A stretch of 64,000 bases of DNA from Chitinophaga pendula. GTDB taxonomy: Bacteria > Bacteroidota > Bacteroidia > Chitinophagales > Chitinophagaceae. A program made the position numbers and the translations under genes. Each line of letters opens with the position of its first letter. Position 1 is the stretch's first letter. The notes below the pieces were generated by a model. The model was given only the letters and a program-made list of their open reading frames with translations, had not been told where the DNA came from and ran no database searches. This document shows, piece by piece, positions 61,856 through 64,000 of the stretch. The stretch is from positions 6,187,501 to 6,251,500 of the forward strand of contig NZ_CP077769.1 of assembly GCF_020386615.1 (NCBI RefSeq), in the 5' to 3' direction.

Positions 61856-62224
61856 CTAGAAGGCCGCAGAATATGCCAATGCCGGTACGGCAGTGCAATT
61901 AAACAATGCTACATCAGATACCTGATCATTAACTGTCACAGTTACACGAACGGTACCTTTACCGATGGCAGGCACTTTCACCAGCAACTGCGTCGCAGAC
62001 GCGCTGATGATCGTAGCTTCTACATTACCAAAGGTCACCTTGATATCAGCCGCATTCGCACTGAAACCATGCCCTTTGATCGTTACATAAGCACCAGCAG
62101 TGGCGGATTGCACAATAGTAGGTAATACATGCGCTGTTTGACGCGCCTGCTGATTAGTCTGACAGGCAGATAGCCAGCAGACCGCAACCGTAATAACGGT
62201 TGAGATAATTGTCCTGTAAATCAT
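61856..62224 (-). CDS. IPT/TIG-domain lipoprotein
   Basis: 122 residues with lipoprotein signal ending LSAC (Cys21). The mature part is one immunoglobulin-like IPT/TIG domain: LPTIVQSATAGAYVTIKGHGFSANAADIKVTFGNVEATIISASATQLLVKVPAIGKGTVRVTVTVND, with the GxGF and VPAI-GTVRVTV patterns. It ends shortly after, so it carries a single domain on a lipid anchor. A surface adhesion or binding role is likely but not shown. Confidence 0.88.
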   Translation of the reverse strand: MIYRTIISTVITVAVCWLSACQTNQQARQTAHVLPTIVQSATAGAYVTIKGHGFSANAADIKVTFGNVEATIISASATQLLVKVPAIGKGTVRVTVTVNDQVSDVALFNCTAVPALAYSAAF

Positions 62225-62557
62225 AATTTTTTGATTTTCTGGGGTTCTTATTATTAAATCACTGTTTCTCCAAGGTTAACTTCATCACTGCACTTACCGG
62301 GACAGGCAGTATTTGATAACATCATTTGAAAAGCGGATGCAAAGTTATGACTATTTTTCCGTTTAACAACAAATCAATATGGTTATTCATAAAAATATTT
62401 TTTACACACCAGATAGATAAATCTTCCCGACCCTTTATCCAGCCTGCCTTTTCGACGGTTGTTGCCGTTCTTTTCTGATGACGGCACAAAGTAACGAAGG
62501 CATCACGCAGCATATCTGCGTAGACGTTACCAAATTGAAAATTGTGGTAAAAAAATA
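62225..62557. other. Spacer between the S46 peptidase and the IPT/TIG gene
   Basis: Most of a 384-base gap. It is AT-rich near the IPT gene and then mixed. A short open minus-strand frame within it lacks a signal or coding pattern. No repeat or RNA fold is recognised. Confidence 0.4.
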
Positions 62558-62594
62558 TCCCCCGCATGAATCACGCAGGGGATACCTCCTATAA
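62558..62594 (-). terminator. Terminator of the S46 peptidase gene
   Basis: TATCCCCCGC / GCAGGGGATA (62566-62575, 62585-62594), nearly perfect. A U tract follows on the minus strand. Confidence 0.8.
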
Positions 62595-62608
62595 ATTAAA
62601 CATTACAG

Positions 62609-64000
62609 TTACTGCTTCACCAACTTCAATTCGTCAATAATGTTCTTCGCACCGCCCAGCTTCTCAATACACCATAATACATAACGCACATCTACACAGA
62701 TCGTACGATTATACACCTGGTCAAACTGTATCTTGTGGCTCAATGCCTCATAGTTACCGTCAAATGCCAAACCGATCAACTCACCATTCGCATTCAACAC
62801 CGGAGAACCGGAGTTGCCGCCCGTAATATCATTCGTAGTAATAAATGTCACTACTACATCATTACGCTTCGGATCTTTATACTGACCAAAATCTTTCTTG
62901 TTGTAAAGATCCACATAGTTCGCAGGCAGATCAAACTCATAATCTCCTGGTTGATATTTTTCCAGCACTCCCTTCATCGTACACACATAATCATAAGATA
63001 CCGCATCCCGGGGAGCATAAGATTTCACCTGGCCATAGCTCAGACGCATAGAGAAATTGGCATCCGGATACATCTGCTTGTTCGGCTCCATCTCCATAAT
63101 ACCTTTCATATACAAACGACCCAGATCCGCATTCTTCAGCCCGAACTGCAACGCCAATGGCTGGTACTTACCTGCATAATTTTTGATAAAAGCACTGGCA
63201 TAAGCAAAAGCAGGATCCGTCTGCAGCGTCACTGCATCAGGTTTCGCCACAAACTCCTTCCACTTCGCTTCATTAAAGATGATCGTATTAGACATCAAAG
63301 CCGCAGCCCACAAACGATAACTATTGTCATCATCCAACGCACCGAACTTAGCCTTCAGACCATCATAAAACCCAATCGGATGCTGATCTTTCGGAATGTC
63401 TGTATAGAACATCTTACAGGTAGCCGCCAATATCTTCTGGTCACTGGCTTTATCTTCCTCTTCCAGGAACGCAGTACGTGCCTTATCAGCCGCCTCTACT
63501 GCCTTTTTCACCGCATCAGCAGGTGTGTTCGGCTGCACCAGCGCCCTTTCTACCGCCTGCAGGCTCGCAGCAAAACCGGCTACTGGCGATCCCAGCACCC
63601 CTTCGTTCATATACATACGGTGTTTCGCATAAGGAGCCCAGCTCTTATAGATCTTGTCATACTCAGAGAAAATATTCGCATACTCCGGCTTACCGGCAGC
63701 CCATTTCTCAAAAGCTGCTTCCTGCGTTTTCTTCTGCTCTAATACATGGTATTTCAACAGCTGCTTGCTCTCACCGTCAAAAAACTTCCAGTAGTTCGCA
63801 ATAGAGGCATAAGATGAAGCCAGTTTCAACTTCACCGCAGGATTATTCTTCATCTGCTCAAACATCGCCTTCAACCGCACATCACGCAGGTTTACCAGCG
63901 AAGGATTCTCCACAGCGGTCTTCAAAGCCACACCAAAAGAACTCTCATAACGGTTAGTCCCTCCGGGATAACCAAAGATCATCGCATAATCATTCTCCTT
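62609..64000 (-). CDS. S46-family dipeptidyl-peptidase, DPP7-like, N-terminally cut by window edge
   Basis: The C-terminal 463 residues of a periplasmic dipeptidyl-peptidase that trims N-terminal dipeptides from imported peptides. The frame is open to the right edge, beginning ENDYAMIFGYPGGTNRY, a family signature. The catalytic Ser is in GNSGSPVLNANGELIGLAFDGNYEAL. The residue after FD is Gly, as in DPP7 (hydrophobic P1 preference), not Arg as in DPP11 (acidic preference). The catalytic His and Asp lie in the missing part. The C-terminus ends CVDVRYVLWCIEKLGGAKNIIDELKLV, the usual end of the family. Confidence 0.94.
   Translation of the reverse strand, partial: KENDYAMIFGYPGGTNRYESSFGVALKTAVENPSLVNLRDVRLKAMFEQMKNNPAVKLKLASSYASIANYWKFFDGESKQLLKYHVLEQKKTQEAAFEKWAAGKPEYANIFSEYDKIYKSWAPYAKHRMYMNEGVLGSPVAGFAASLQAVERALVQPNTPADAVKKAVEAADKARTAFLEEEDKASDQKILAATCKMFYTDIPKDQHPIGFYDGLKAKFGALDDDNSYRLWAAALMSNTIIFNEAKWKEFVAKPDAVTLQTDPAFAYASAFIKNYAGKYQPLALQFGLKNADLGRLYMKGIMEMEPNKQMYPDANFSMRLSYGQVKSYAPRDAVSYDYVCTMKGVLEKYQPGDYEFDLPANYVDLYNKKDFGQYKDPKRNDVVVTFITTNDITGGNSGSPVLNANGELIGLAFDGNYEALSHKIQFDQVYNRTICVDVRYVLWCIEKLGGAKNIIDELKLVKQ

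Noticed and set aside
62322..62567. 81-codon minus-strand frame in the spacer before the IPT/TIG gene
   Set aside because: No signal peptide, no conserved pattern, codon use unlike the neighbours, ends at the peptidase terminator region.
62735..63742. 335-codon plus-strand frame opposite the S46 peptidase
   Set aside because: The minus strand carries the conserved S46 sequence with its catalytic Ser; the plus frame is Arg/Ile/His-rich without domain.

Overview
The window reads as a chromosomal segment of a Bacteroidota bacterium of the Chitinophagaceae type, most likely Chitinophaga or a close relative. The reasons are two SusC/SusD outer-membrane uptake pairs, an ECF sigma/FecR pair, lipoprotein signal peptides, PorT-like beta-barrels, a bacterial GH3-type acyl-adenylating enzyme next to lptB, the ribosomal protein THX, and promoters of the Bacteroidota form TTTG-N19-21-TAnnTTTG. 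I see no tRNA, rRNA, CRISPR array, transposase or prophage gene. Two genes run off the edges: metH on the left and an S46 peptidase on the right.

Layout. 1-6.9 kb: methionine synthase (partial), exonuclease III, a DUF4286 protein, HU, the 38-residue ribosomal protein THX, pdxH, and a DUF3298 lipoprotein. 6.9-10.8 kb (minus strand): the translation cluster rplM-rpsI-rpsB-tsf with pyrH behind it; its S2 protein carries an unusual acidic then Gly/Arg/Asn-rich tail. 11-15.6 kb: an unregulated-type susC/susD pair with a 14-bp tandem repeat upstream. 15.9-25.6 kb: a YugP-type membrane protease, radA, a lipoprotein related to cholesterol-dependent cytolysins, comF, a glutathione peroxidase, a small lipoprotein, holB and ricT. 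25.9-27.9 kb: a YejK-type nucleoid protein and an SMP-30-type beta-propeller. 28-38 kb (minus strand): a complete sigma-regulated uptake locus in the order ECF sigma, FecR anti-sigma, SusC with an N-terminal STN signalling domain, SusD and a large secreted glycosidase-like protein. 38-41.4 kb: fabG, the GH3-type gene and lptB. 41.6-47.1 kb: metF, three outer-membrane barrel genes and a TlpA-like lipid-side thioredoxin.

47.2-55.9 kb (plus strand): rlmD, an intact rhomboid protease, a 431-base spacer holding a strikingly regular 11-bp TATAC array, a second rhomboid that has lost the catalytic His region, two paralogous membrane-anchored EEP phosphohydrolases, cysS and an M28-type lipoprotein. 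56-59.5 kb: alkA and alkB translationally coupled by an ATGA overlap (alkylation repair), a stand-alone SIR2-like protein, and two lipoproteins. 59.7-64 kb: a VOC protein, an AraC-type regulator, an SRPBCC protein whose 3' end is repeated past the stop codon, an IPT/TIG lipoprotein and a DPP7-type S46 peptidase.

No single classical defence island is present. The items most likely to be undescribed are the helically phased 11-bp array (with a decayed relative 24 kb away), the S2 tail, the cytolysin-like lipoprotein without a recognisable membrane-binding undecapeptide, the inactive-looking rhomboid in a rhomboid/EEP cluster, and two cases in which the 3' end of a gene is repeated just beyond its stop codon. 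All family assignments come from reading motifs by eye; no database search was made.
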